Of a DNA stretch of 64,000 nucleotides, positions 54,729 to 63,807 are shown piece after piece (within the stretch, counting starts at the first letter, position 1; the number at the start of each line of letters is the position of its first letter). The DNA is from [Empedobacter] haloabium (lineage in GTDB: Bacteria; Pseudomonadota; Gammaproteobacteria; Burkholderiales; Burkholderiaceae_D). Both the position numbers and the translations under genes were made by a program. The stretch spans positions 4,774,001 through 4,838,000 of the forward strand of contig CP136508.1 of assembly GCA_008011715.2 (NCBI GenBank), given 5' to 3'. Under the pieces are notes generated by a model, which ran no database searches, was not told the origin of the DNA, and was given only the letters and a program-made list of their open reading frames with translations.

Positions 54729-55619
54729 TCAGGCGCCCGCCGGCGCCACTCCCCTGGATCCGGACCAGCCGGCAAACAGCACGGCGCCCAACACGCACGC
54801 GACGCCCGCCCACTGCAGCGGGCCCACGTGCTCTCCCAGCACGGGCGCGGCCAGCAGCAGCGCGGCGACGGGCGCGATGGCAGTCGTCAACGAGGCTTCG
54901 GCCGCGCTGACGCGGGCGCAGCCGGCATACCACAGCAAGAAGCCGCCCACCGTGGGCACCAGCGCGTAATAGGCGACGGCCCACAGCGCGGCCGCATCGG
55001 GCCGCAGGCGCCACGGCGCCTCGAAGAGCGCGGCCAGCAGCGACAATGCCAGCCCCAATCCCGTCATCAGCACGGACAGCCACAATGCCGGCACGGCCAC
55101 GCGCATGCGCCGGTTCAGCAGGATGAAGATGGCCTCGCACACCAGCGCCCCCAGCACGAGCAGGTTGCCTTGCCAGGAACCGCCGCCGGTGCCGTTGCCG
55201 GTGGCGAGCAGTACGCCGGCCAGCGCGACGGCGATGGCCGCCCACAGGCGCCAGGACGGCCGCTCGCGCAGCGCCAGCATCGAGAACAGTGCCGCCACCA
55301 GGGGCAGCAGGCCCAGGATGACGCCGGCCTCGGTGGCGGACGTGCGGCGCAGGCCCGCCATCATCAGGGCCGTGTAGCCGATCGCGCCCGCGCAGGCCTG
55401 CACGAACAGCAGTACCCAGTCGCCACGGCCCAGCCGCGGCAGCCGGGCTTTCATCAACGGCACCAGCACCACGAGGAACGGCAGCGCGAGGGCAAAACGC
55501 AGTGCCGTTGCGGTGAACGGCGGCAAGGACGCCGCCGCGATCTTGCTGGCCACGACGGTGCTGCCCACCGTGACCATGGCAAGCACCAGGTACAGGTAGC
55601 CCAGGGTTCTGCTGTTCAT
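54729..55619 (-). CDS. EamA/DMT-family transporter
   Basis: Inner-membrane metabolite exporter of 296 residues from MNSRTLGYLYLVLAMVTVGST, with ten helices in two EamA repeats. ALRFALALPFLVVL and SWQGNLLVLGALVCEAIFILLNRR mark the repeats. GGAGGAGCAC before the ATG is a good ribosome site. It is one of two EamA genes in the window and is not closely similar to the one at 12278. Confidence 0.88.
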   Translation of the reverse strand: MNSRTLGYLYLVLAMVTVGSTVVASKIAAASLPPFTATALRFALALPFLVVLVPLMKARLPRLGRGDWVLLFVQACAGAIGYTALMMAGLRRTSATEAGVILGLLPLVAALFSMLALRERPSWRLWAAIAVALAGVLLATGNGTGGGSWQGNLLVLGALVCEAIFILLNRRMRVAVPALWLSVLMTGLGLALSLLAALFEAPWRLRPDAAALWAVAYYALVPTVGGFLLWYAGCARVSAAEASLTTAIAPVAALLLAAPVLGEHVGPLQWAGVACVLGAVLFAGWSGSRGVAPAGA

Positions 55620-55661
55620 GTGCTCCTCCGAGTGATGAAACCCCGGTACTTCATTCGCTGC

Positions 55662-55674
55662 GGGGACAGACCCT
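55662..55674. repeat. GGGGACAGACCC half-element, copy 7
   Basis: GGGGACAGACCCT overlaps the phzF-like stop codon and lacks a partner arm; it is the only single unit of the family seen here. Confidence 0.6.
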
Positions 55675-56524
55675 AGCGGATCAACCGCGCGCTGCCCGAC
55701 ACCCGCACCGGGCTGCCGCGCTCGGGGCCGATGTCGACGTGCAGGTGGCATGGCACGCCCATGTCCTCGCCCTGCACGATGTCGATGGCGCCGCCGTGCG
55801 GCCAGCCGATGTCGCGCAGGTAGCCTGCCAGCGCGGCCGCGCCGGCGCCGGTGGCCGGATCTTCGTAGACGCCGCCGGAAGCGAACGGATTACGCGCATG
55901 GAAGCGTTGCGCGGTCTCGGCATGGACGATGACGATGGTGGCGTAGCCTTCGCGCCGCATCAGGGCGCGGCCGGCATCGAGCTCGTAACGCATCGCGGCC
56001 AGTGCCGCGCGCGAGTCGAGGGCCAGGATCAGGTGGCCGGCGCCGCCGTTGGCGAGCGCGGGCGGCAAGCGCGGATCGAGGTCCGCAAGCGTGTAGCCGA
56101 ACAGCGCCAGCACCTCGTCGATCAAGGCGGCTGGCGCGGGCACGCTGCTGGTCGGCGGCGACAGCAAGGTGGCCGAGACGGTATCGCCGTCGCGCCGGCC
56201 CTGCACGGAAATCGACGCGTGGTTGGTCGTCAGTGGAAAGGTGCCGTCGCCGTTGCGGCGCGCCAGCACGGCGCCCAGCGCGATCGTCGCGTGGCCGCAG
56301 AACGGCACTTCCGACTCGGGCGAAAAATAGCGCACGCGCCAGCCGCCGTCTTGCGGCGCGGCGAACGCGGTTTCGGAATAGCCCACCTGTGCGGCCAGCG
56401 CCTGCATTTGTTCCGGCGCCGGCAGGGCGGTGCCGATCCATACTCCGGCGGGATTGCCGCCGGCTAGTCCCCCGCTTCCGTCGCCGACGCAAAACGCGGC
56501 GAGCCGTTCCACTGCTTCGATCAT
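55673..56524 (-). CDS. PhzF-family isomerase/epimerase-like protein
   Basis: Cytoplasmic protein of the diaminopimelate-epimerase fold, 283 residues. GGNPAGVW and the catalytic Glu in VGYSETAFA (about 51) are present, then FCGHATIALG (about 75-84) and the second-half mirror ASGGVYEDPATGAGAAALAGYL (about 215-236). No phenazine genes are nearby, so it is one of the many PhzF relatives of unknown substrate. Confidence 0.9.
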   Translation of the reverse strand: MIEAVERLAAFCVGDGSGGLAGGNPAGVWIGTALPAPEQMQALAAQVGYSETAFAAPQDGGWRVRYFSPESEVPFCGHATIALGAVLARRNGDGTFPLTTNHASISVQGRRDGDTVSATLLSPPTSSVPAPAALIDEVLALFGYTLADLDPRLPPALANGGAGHLILALDSRAALAAMRYELDAGRALMRREGYATIVIVHAETAQRFHARNPFASGGVYEDPATGAGAAALAGYLRDIGWPHGGAIDIVQGEDMGVPCHLHVDIGPERGSPVRVSGSARLIR

Positions 56525-56634
56525 AGTCTTCCTCCTTTGACCGACGAGTATAGCGCGGCCATCCGAAGGAAAAGACCAGCCAGATTTAGCTTTAGCACTT
56601 GCCAGGCGGCGATCTCAAGCAAAGGCTGACCGGG

Positions 56635-57411
56635 CTATCTGGGTGCCGAGGATATGGCCGGTGTTGCCGCGTCGCTGTTCAAGATCGGGAATGCCGGTGC
56701 CCATGACCGGTTTTCCTGCAGCCAATTCAACCTTTGCTGCATCGCGCTGCGCAGGAATTCGACATCGATCCCACTGATCTCATCGCTCGCCTTTCGATAC
56801 AGCTCGCGCGCCCGCTGTTCGGAACGCGCCAGATGCTGCTCGTTCCACGCCCAGCTTTGATACGTCACTGCATCGTTTTGCCGACTCAGGTTGTCGCGGC
56901 CGAGCGGCTGCCGCAATGCCAGGGCAAATTGCTCCCGAGCCTCCATGAAGCGATGCTGGGCAAACAAGAACATAGCGTATGCCCGTATGGCTTGGGACCG
57001 ATACAGCGGTGAGTAAGCCACCTCCACGGCCTTGCGATAGTACTTTTCGGCAGCCAGGACATTGCCAGCGTTGGCGCCCGCCACCGCCATCGTGTTGTAC
57101 TCGTAAGTCGTTACCAGGTGAGGTACTTGGTCGGCCAGGTAGAAGGCCTGATCCAGCAGGAAGCCGTTCTGCTGGCCCAAGGCCGCGCTGCCGGTGGTCT
57201 GGTACATGGCGTCGTCTTTCGACTCGTGCATCAGCTTGGCGTGTTCCATTTGCACCGACATCAGTCCACGCAGCACTTCCGTCAGCTGCGAACGCACCGT
57301 TCTTTGCTTGTCGTCATCTGCCCGCAGTTCTCCCAGTACCGTCGCGAACAGCGATAGCGCGAACGCCAGGATGCTGACCGCCAGCGCAATGTCATCCTTG
57401 TGCTTCTCCAT
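56635..57411 (-). CDS. Membrane-anchored TPR-like hypothetical protein
   Basis: 258 residues with one N-terminal membrane helix (DIALAVSILAFALSLFATVLG) followed by a soluble helical domain. Pairs of helices (AAEKYYRKAVEVAYSPLYRSQAI, RFMEAREQFALALRQ, EQRARELYRKASDEI) resemble TPR units. Family unknown. It lies 16 bp after the metallopeptidase-like gene and may be co-transcribed with it. Confidence 0.7.
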   Translation of the reverse strand: MEKHKDDIALAVSILAFALSLFATVLGELRADDDKQRTVRSQLTEVLRGLMSVQMEHAKLMHESKDDAMYQTTGSAALGQQNGFLLDQAFYLADQVPHLVTTYEYNTMAVAGANAGNVLAAEKYYRKAVEVAYSPLYRSQAIRAYAMFLFAQHRFMEAREQFALALRQPLGRDNLSRQNDAVTYQSWAWNEQHLARSEQRARELYRKASDEISGIDVEFLRSAMQQRLNWLQENRSWAPAFPILNSDAATPAISSAPR

Positions 57412-57427
57412 GATTCACCCCGGGCAG

Positions 57428-57892
57428 TCATGGCGTGTTGTAACAGTTAGCCATCATCGTCACGCGCCATGGACCGGGTGCGTGCGTCCAGTCACCAGGG
57501 CTGTTGATGAAGGCTTGCCCGATCACATTCGCGAATGCCGGCGGCAGCCAGCCCTGGTCGCGGCCGAGGCGAATGGCCCAGCAATCCGCCATCGGTTCGT
57601 TGCGCCCCACGTGCTGGTGCGCGCACTCGTGGTAGTACACGAAAAGCTGCACGAATGCCGGGTATCGAAACAAGATTGGGTTGAGGATTATCTGGCCGGG
57701 CAATGCCATTCCGATGTCGTTGATGGGAGCCACCAGGGTGATCGCCCCATTGCAGCTAACCGGAACGCCACCAATGATCGGGCTCGGCCCGAGATTGTAG
57801 GGCTGTCCCCGAACGGGATGTGCCGCAGCTAGCAGCATCGAAGCGAGCAGCACGGTTGCTGCGTAGGTGGTCTTGCTGGCTTGGCTGTGCAT
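57428..57892 (-). CDS. Secreted HExxH metalloprotein
   Basis: 154 residues from MHSQASKTTYAATVLLASML (signal peptide cut near GQ30); AAGGGAGGCGAT fixes the start. The zinc motif is H88-E-C-A-H92, followed by QHVGRNEPMADCWAIRLGRDQGW, where E99 and D103 are candidate third ligands. Cysteines at 47, 90, 104 and near the C-terminus could form disulfides. A minimal peptidase-like fold is likely, but catalysis is not established. Confidence 0.72.
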   Translation of the reverse strand: MHSQASKTTYAATVLLASMLLAAAHPVRGQPYNLGPSPIIGGVPVSCNGAITLVAPINDIGMALPGQIILNPILFRYPAFVQLFVYYHECAHQHVGRNEPMADCWAIRLGRDQGWLPPAFANVIGQAFINSPGDWTHAPGPWRVTMMANCYNTP

Positions 57893-58045
57893 ATCGCCTC
57901 CCTTGGCTGTGGTAGAGCCTACGAACGATGGGCTCCCGATATGCAAGTTAGACCGGTCTACGACTGGATATTTGAGGTAGATCAATGCCCTGAGAAGGTG
58001 CCGCTGCGAACAGGATGCGCCAGCCATGTCCCGTTGTAAATTCGC

Positions 58046-58071
58046 AAAAAAAGACCCGCCGCAGCGGGTCT
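58046..58071 (-). terminator. Terminator of the BON-domain gene
   Basis: On the minus strand AGACCCGC / GCGGGTCT with a TGCG loop is followed by seven T, 24 bp after the BON gene stop. Confidence 0.92.
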
Positions 58072-58095
58072 CATCGTACCGATCCCTTTTAAAGC

Positions 58096-58980
58096 TTACT
58101 TCTTGACCTGGATCGAGCTCTTCACGTCCGTCACGCCCTTCACGCCACGGGCCAGTTCGACGGCGCGGTCGGCTTCCGCCTTCGATGCCACGAAGCCGCT
58201 CAGCATGACGACGCCCTTCTGCGTTTCCACATGGACGTCCATCGCCTTGGCGGTCTTGTCGGCGGCCATGTCGGCTTTCACCTTGGCGGTGATCATCGTG
58301 TCGGACATCGCGACCGAGGCGTCAGCAGTCTTGTCCTGGGCCGTGCCGGCCAGGTTCGAGGTCTTTTCCTTGGCGGTGGCGGCGGCGGCGGCGGTCTTGT
58401 CGCCCAGGCGGTCGGCGGCAGCGGCCGTGCGGTCGCCCATGCGATCGGCGGCGGCAGCGGTGCGGTCGCGCACGTCGGCGGCATTGTTCGCTACCGTGTT
58501 GCGGTCGGCATTCGGGACCAGAACGGCGGTGCGGCCGTCACCCGTGGTGCCCGCAACGCTGGTGCCAGCGGTCGTGCCCATCGTGGTGCCCGCGCCCAGC
58601 GAAGCCAGTGCATTGGCTTTCGCCGTGCGTGCCTGGTTTTCGCAGGAATCCTTGGAGTCACCGCTCAGCTCGTCGCAACGCTCGTCGGCCAGTTCATACT
58701 CGGCGTCGGCCAGCTTGCGGTTGGCCTTCTCCAGTTCGCGCGGCGTATTCTTGTACTGCGCGACGGCATCGCGTTCGGCCTTGGCGCGTGCGACTTTCGC
58801 CTCTTCCTCGCAGATGTCCTGGGCGTTATCCTTCAACGATTTGCATGCCTTCTTGGCGGCCTTGTAGTCGGACTCGGCCTTGTTGTGCGCCTGCTTGTAG
58901 CCGGCGGTATCCATGTTTTGGGCGAATGCAAAACTTGCGCTGGCTGCAGTAGCCAGGGTCAGCAATACGATCTTCTTCAT
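58096..58980 (-). CDS. Periplasmic BON-domain protein with LEA-like 11-residue repeats
   Basis: 294 residues with a signal peptide (MKKIVLLTLATAASASFAFA); AAAGGGGACC fixes the start. Residues 25-125 are a charged coiled region with paired cysteines (C46, C57, C102, C113). Residues 172-226 hold five tandem 11-mers starting D/E-[RK]-T (DRTAAAADRMG, DRTAAAADRLG, DKTAAAAATAK, EKTSNLAGTAQ, DKTADASVAMS). About 227-292 is a BON domain (SDTMITAKVKADMAAD, VVMLSGFV). BON proteins respond to envelope or osmotic stress; the repeats resemble group-3 LEA proteins. Confidence 0.88.
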   Translation of the reverse strand: MKKIVLLTLATAASASFAFAQNMDTAGYKQAHNKAESDYKAAKKACKSLKDNAQDICEEEAKVARAKAERDAVAQYKNTPRELEKANRKLADAEYELADERCDELSGDSKDSCENQARTAKANALASLGAGTTMGTTAGTSVAGTTGDGRTAVLVPNADRNTVANNAADVRDRTAAAADRMGDRTAAAADRLGDKTAAAAATAKEKTSNLAGTAQDKTADASVAMSDTMITAKVKADMAADKTAKAMDVHVETQKGVVMLSGFVASKAEADRAVELARGVKGVTDVKSSIQVKK

Positions 58981-59094
58981 GTTGGTCCCCTTTAGGATGG
59001 TTGGCATGCACATTAAACGCTGCAAGAGCGCTTCGTTCTGTGCGCCGCCGTACACACCGGGGGAAGTGTTGCGTTTTGGTCGCGAGGTCGGCGT

Positions 59095-59784
59095 TTACTC
59101 GTCCTGCAACAAGCCGGCACGCCACAAGGCAACCACCTGCTCGAACGGGCTGCCCTCGGTGCCGAACACGCCGCCGCCGGGAGCCAGCTTGAGCCAGGCA
59201 CGGGTATCGTGCGAACCGTGGCTGTGCGGCTGCGCGTCGCGCACCGTGCGCAGCCAGCCATACACGTGAGCGTACTCGGCCGGGCGGTTGCGCTGGATCC
59301 AGGCCAGCGCGACCAGGTCGGAAAAGCCTTCCTCGCGCCGGGTCTGGCGCTGCTGTTTCGACAGTTCCAGCAGCGTGGGGTCGTCGGCGTGCTCGCTGCC
59401 CATTTCCGTGAAGCCGGCCGGCAGCGCATGCCAGCTGCCCTGCACGATGCGCCAGCAATGGCCCATCTCGTGCGCGGCCATCGCCTCGATCAGCACGTCG
59501 CGCTTGCCTTCCGGTACGTCTTGCAGAATCGTTTCGGCGTTCGGGTTGCCGCGCATCGACAGCACCAGCTTGCAGCGGCCGTCGGCAAAACCCATCGCCA
59601 GCGGCACGTCGTTCGGGCCGGCCTGCGGCTGGACAATGATATCGACTGGCAATTGCAGCGATTTGGCGTAACCGATGACTGGCGCCGCCGCGTTCAGCCA
59701 GCGCGTCTCCAGCGCGGTCAACTGGGCCGCCTGAGAGACGGAAGCAGCAAGTGACAGGACAGCTATCGGCAGGAACTTGAACAT
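59095..59784 (-). CDS. Secreted HEMGH metallopeptidase-like protein
   Basis: 229 residues with a signal peptide (MFKFLPIAVLSLAASVSQA). H105-E-M-G-H109 in IEAMAAHEMGHCWRI is a gluzincin-type zinc motif; the third ligand may be in RREEGFSDLVALAW (about 150). It is similar in style to, but not homologous by eye with, the protein at 57428. Substrate unknown. Confidence 0.75.
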   Translation of the reverse strand: MFKFLPIAVLSLAASVSQAAQLTALETRWLNAAAPVIGYAKSLQLPVDIIVQPQAGPNDVPLAMGFADGRCKLVLSMRGNPNAETILQDVPEGKRDVLIEAMAAHEMGHCWRIVQGSWHALPAGFTEMGSEHADDPTLLELSKQQRQTRREEGFSDLVALAWIQRNRPAEYAHVYGWLRTVRDAQPHSHGSHDTRAWLKLAPGGGVFGTEGSPFEQVVALWRAGLLQDE

Positions 59785-59967
59785 GGCGAACTCCGGTTAC
59801 GTGAATTCACTATACATGCCTTACGGCAATTTGTTACACCGAAAGGTCGCCTGTTACAAAATATTTCTTTGTGGAAAACGCCAGTTTGCGCGAAAAATAA
59901 GGCCGGGCGACCTGGGAGCCGGCCCGGCCTTCAAGCGCTGCTGCGGGGTAAAACGAGGAGATCCGGC

Positions 59968-61737
59968 TTAGAACTCTTCCCAGGAGTCGTCCGGCTGGGT
60001 GCGGGCGTTGACGGTCTTGCGGACGGCCGGGTGTGCCGGCGCGGCAACAGGCGCCGCCACGGCTTTTGGCACTGCCGCCAGGTGCGGCCCGGCCTCACGC
60101 CGCCCGGCCTGGCGCGGCTTGCGTGCCTTGGCTGCCCGGTCGGCGGATGGTGCCGCTTCCTCTTTCAGCCGGAACACGGCGACAACCTCGGCCAGGTGCC
60201 CGGCCTCGTCCTGCAGCGACGAGGCGGCGGCGGCGGCCTGTTCGACCAGCGCGGCGTTCTGCTGCACCACCTGATCCATGCCGACGACGGCCGCGTTGAC
60301 CTGCTCGATCCCGGCCGTCTGCTCGATGCTGGCGGTGGATATCTCGCCCATGATGTCGGTGACGCGGCGCACGCTGTCGACGATCTCGGCCATCGTGGCG
60401 CCGGCCTGGTCCACCAAGCGCGCGCCGACGTCGACCCGCTCGACCGAGTCGTCGATCAACGCCTTGATTTCGCGCGCGGCCCCGGCCGAACGCTGCGCCA
60501 GGCTGCGCACCTCGGTGGCGACGACGGCGAAGCCGCGCCCCTGCTCGCCCGCCCGGGCCGCCTCGACGGCCGCGTTCAGCGCCAGGATATTGGTCTGGAA
60601 GGCGATGCTGTCGATCACGCCGATGATGTCGACGATCTTCTTCGACGACTCGTTGATCGACGCCATCGTCTGCACCACCTGCGCCACCACGGCGCCGCCC
60701 TTGGTGGCCACTTCCGAGGCCGACAGCGCCAGCTGGTTGGCCTGGCGCGCATGGTCGGAATTCTGCTTGACGGTGCCGGTGAGCTGTTCCATCGACGACG
60801 CGGTCTGTTCGATATTGCCGGCTTGCAGCTCGGTGCGCTGTGACAGGTCGTGGTTGCCCGCGGCGATCTCGCGTGACGCGGTGGCGATCGTGTCCGTGCC
60901 ATGGCGCACCTGGGTGACGATATTGACCAGGCTGTCGCGCATGCCACGCATCGCATGCAGCAGGCTGGAAGTGTCACCCGGCCGTGTGTCGATGCGCACG
61001 GCCAGGTTGCCGGCCGCGATGGCCGCCACGATCGACGATGCATAGGCCGGCTCGCCGCCCAGCTGGCGCGTCAGGCCGCGGCCGATGAGCCAGGCCGCAG
61101 CCAGGCCGAGGGCGATCGCCGCCAGGCCCAGGGCGACCATGAAGACGGTGAAGTCGTGCGCCACCGTGCGTGCCTGGGCGGCCTGCGCCACACTGGCCTT
61201 TTCCTCCAGGTCGATCAGGCGGTTGACGGCGGCCAGCCAGGCGTCGAAGGCCGGCGCGGCCTGCTGCTGCAGCAGCGCGATGGCCTCGGCCGTCTTGCCG
61301 GCCTGGCGCAGCGCGACCACGGCGGCGATCAGCGGCTGCGCCTTGGCCTCGGCCGCCTTGATGCCGGCAACAAAGGCCAGCTCGGCCGGCGTCGAGTCGG
61401 CGCGCCCGGCCAGCAGGGCGTCCAGCGGACCGGCCGAGGCCGCGTACTTGTCGGCCAGCGCGAACAGCTGGCCCAGGTGCACCTTGATGGCGGCGGCATC
61501 GGCCGCCAGTACCACGTCGCGGAGGGCAATGGCGCGGTCGTGCACGCTGCCGCGGAAATTGATCGCGTGGCGCTGCTTGACCTGGTTGACGTCGGAAATA
61601 TTGCTGAGGATGCTGTCGATCTGGCCGACCCGGACGATGCCGAGCGCCGTGACGATCGTCAGCAGCAGGAAGACAAGGCCGAAGCCGAAGGATAAACGCG
61701 TGCGGATGCTGCCGTTGACGAGTGTGCCGATGCCCAT
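59968..61737 (-). CDS. Methyl-accepting chemotaxis protein with C-terminal WEEF tether
   Basis: Inner-membrane chemoreceptor of 589 residues. AGGGGATCG before the ATG at 61737 sets the start. TM1 is about 12-32, a four-helix-bundle ligand domain runs to about 190, TM2 about 192-215, then HAMP. The signalling tip [38 protein letters not shown] (about 385-420) is fully conserved. An Ala/Pro/Arg-rich linker leads to the terminal WEEF, a CheR/CheB docking pentapeptide like NWETF of Tsr. Ligand unknown. Confidence 0.93.
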   Translation of the reverse strand: MGIGTLVNGSIRTRLSFGFGLVFLLLTIVTALGIVRVGQIDSILSNISDVNQVKQRHAINFRGSVHDRAIALRDVVLAADAAAIKVHLGQLFALADKYAASAGPLDALLAGRADSTPAELAFVAGIKAAEAKAQPLIAAVVALRQAGKTAEAIALLQQQAAPAFDAWLAAVNRLIDLEEKASVAQAAQARTVAHDFTVFMVALGLAAIALGLAAAWLIGRGLTRQLGGEPAYASSIVAAIAAGNLAVRIDTRPGDTSSLLHAMRGMRDSLVNIVTQVRHGTDTIATASREIAAGNHDLSQRTELQAGNIEQTASSMEQLTGTVKQNSDHARQANQLALSASEVATKGGAVVAQVVQTMASINESSKKIVDIIGVIDSIAFQTNILALNAAVEAARAGEQGRGFAVVATEVRSLAQRSAGAAREIKALIDDSVERVDVGARLVDQAGATMAEIVDSVRRVTDIMGEISTASIEQTAGIEQVNAAVVGMDQVVQQNAALVEQAAAAASSLQDEAGHLAEVVAVFRLKEEAAPSADRAAKARKPRQAGRREAGPHLAAVPKAVAAPVAAPAHPAVRKTVNARTQPDDSWEEF

Positions 61738-61881
61738 TTGCGATCCCCTGAAACTGTTGAATAACAGCAATAGGTTCACGGTAGCATGGGCTCCGGCGTC
61801 TTTCCATGAGGCAGCAAGGGAAAGCGCCGGAGATTTGCGGCAGGCCAAACCTGCCGCGAGTTGGCGTGTTGCCTGGCGTGG

Positions 61882-63597
61882 TTATTTCGCCAGCAGCGCC
61901 TGCGCGGTCGGGAACGAAGGCCGGATGTCGTTCGGCACCGCCTTCATCTTGTTCAGCGCCTTTTGCACGTCCGGGCGGATCACGACGTACTTCGTCATCA
62001 TCGTCTTGGCGCGGGCGTAGTCGCCGGTGGCCTCGATCGTCAGCAGCTCACGGTCCAGGTCCGTGACGGCCTGCTTGATCTTCTTGAAGTTGACGGAGAA
62101 CGTGCCGTCGCCATGCGAGACGAACGCGCCCTTGTCGAGCAGGTAGTTGACCTGGATCGCCATGCCGCGCGCGTGCGAGTCGGTCAGGCCGAAGTGCAGC
62201 GTGCGGAAGGCCGATGCCAGGAAGGTCGTGTGCAGCTTGCGCTCCGCCTCCTCGCCCTGGCCCAGCGAATCCTTCAGCTGGCCCTTCTCCATCATGTACA
62301 TCAGCGCGTACAGGCCCGTCACGTCGGCCTTGGCTTCCTCGATGGTGGCGTAGGCATCCTTCAGGTCCTGGCGCGGCGTCGATTCGGCGCCGTTCTTCCT
62401 GGTCTTGTGCGGACCCAGGCCGTGCGTGATCTCGTGCGCCAGGATGTGCGTGAAGAAGGAATCGAAGTGCACGTCCTTGCGGTCCTGCGGGCGCAGTACC
62501 AGCTGGGCGATCGGCGTCAGGGTGGCCTTGAACTTGGCTTCCTGCACATTCTTCAGCATCACGCGCTTGGAGCCGCGCTGGCTGATGATGCGCTCGTCGT
62601 TGGGCAGGTTGTAGGCGGCCGTCTGCACGCCCATATTGCCGTCGCCGGCGCCGAACACCTGGTTGACGACGACCATCGGCGCCACCGCGCCCACCTTCGG
62701 GTTGCGGTACTGCGGGTCGAGCGGCAGGTTGTCTTCCAACTCCTGCATGTGCTTGGCGAAGAAGTTCAGCTTGTCCGTTTCCTGCTGGTCGCGCAGGCTG
62801 ACATAGGCCTCGAACGCGGCCTTGTAGCCGAACAGCTCGTCGTTATAGGTCTCGTACGGGCCGATCGTCACGTCCACCGGCGAATCCAGGTCCATCCAGG
62901 CGAAGTCGGAAGCCAGGTAATCGTTGGTCAGGAAGGCCTCGGCGCGCAGGGTCAGGAATTTCTTCAGCGACGCGTTGTCGGTGGCATCCGCCGCTTCCTT
63001 CAGCAGGATCGACAGCTGCTGCAGCTCGGTCTTGTACTCCTCGGAATACTTGACGATCTGGAACTTGCCATCCTTGTCCTGGCGGATCGTCGTGAAGAAC
63101 CACTGGGCCTGCTTCTTCTCTTCCGCCGGCAGGCCATTCATCCACTTTTCCAGCGCGGCCTTCCTGGCCGTCTCGGGATAGAAATTGCCGCCCTCGATCT
63201 TGCGCGCCGGGATCTTGATCTTGCCGATCTGCGCGGGCAGGAACGATTTGTGGCCGTCCAGGATCGACCAGGGGCCCTTGTTCAGCCAAAAATAATCGAG
63301 GCGGGCACGGCCCAGCGCCGAGTTGTCGCTTTGCAGCGCCGCCAGCAGCGCTTCGTTGCCGGACCAGCGCTGGCGCAGTTGCAGGATGTCGACGATCTTG
63401 GCCGCTTCGATCAGCTTGGAGATGGCGCGCCGGTCGCCGGCGGACAGCCCGCCAGCGTTGACCACCAGCTCGACCGGGGCATAACGCTGCGTCATCTTGT
63501 TCAGCTCAGCAACACCGGCAGGCGCGGCGCCGACATTGCCGACAAAGGCGCTGGCAACCGTGGCGGACACCAGCAGCGAAAGGAGAGGTTTTTTCAT
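61882..63597 (-). CDS. Peptidase M49-like (dipeptidyl-peptidase III family) zinc hydrolase
   Basis: 571 residues with a signal peptide (KKPLLSLLVSATVASAFVGNVGA). The zinc motif H388-E-I-T-H392 (HEITHGLGPH) pairs with E420-E-A-K-A-D425, matching bacterial DPP III-like proteins rather than the HELLGH of eukaryotic ones. Upstream conserved blocks include DYFWLNKGPWSILDG and GPYETYNDELFGYKAAFEAYV. Being exported, it probably trims peptides in the periplasm. Confidence 0.85.
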   Translation of the reverse strand: MKKPLLSLLVSATVASAFVGNVGAAPAGVAELNKMTQRYAPVELVVNAGGLSAGDRRAISKLIEAAKIVDILQLRQRWSGNEALLAALQSDNSALGRARLDYFWLNKGPWSILDGHKSFLPAQIGKIKIPARKIEGGNFYPETARKAALEKWMNGLPAEEKKQAQWFFTTIRQDKDGKFQIVKYSEEYKTELQQLSILLKEAADATDNASLKKFLTLRAEAFLTNDYLASDFAWMDLDSPVDVTIGPYETYNDELFGYKAAFEAYVSLRDQQETDKLNFFAKHMQELEDNLPLDPQYRNPKVGAVAPMVVVNQVFGAGDGNMGVQTAAYNLPNDERIISQRGSKRVMLKNVQEAKFKATLTPIAQLVLRPQDRKDVHFDSFFTHILAHEITHGLGPHKTRKNGAESTPRQDLKDAYATIEEAKADVTGLYALMYMMEKGQLKDSLGQGEEAERKLHTTFLASAFRTLHFGLTDSHARGMAIQVNYLLDKGAFVSHGDGTFSVNFKKIKQAVTDLDRELLTIEATGDYARAKTMMTKYVVIRPDVQKALNKMKAVPNDIRPSFPTAQALLAK

Positions 63598-63807
63598 GGA
63601 GACCTGCTATCGGGTGAAAAAAGGCCCACATTGTAAACCCAGCCGGGCTGTGTCGGCGTTGCGCACGACACATTGGCAAGCAGATGGCATCCAGGCTTAT
63701 CGATATGCCAACGGTAGCTTAACCGGGAATTAAGTATTGCTCGACAATAATGCTTGCCGTCCTCCTAACCCTTGCCGACCTGTCCTCCGGACCATGGCCC
63801 TGACCTC

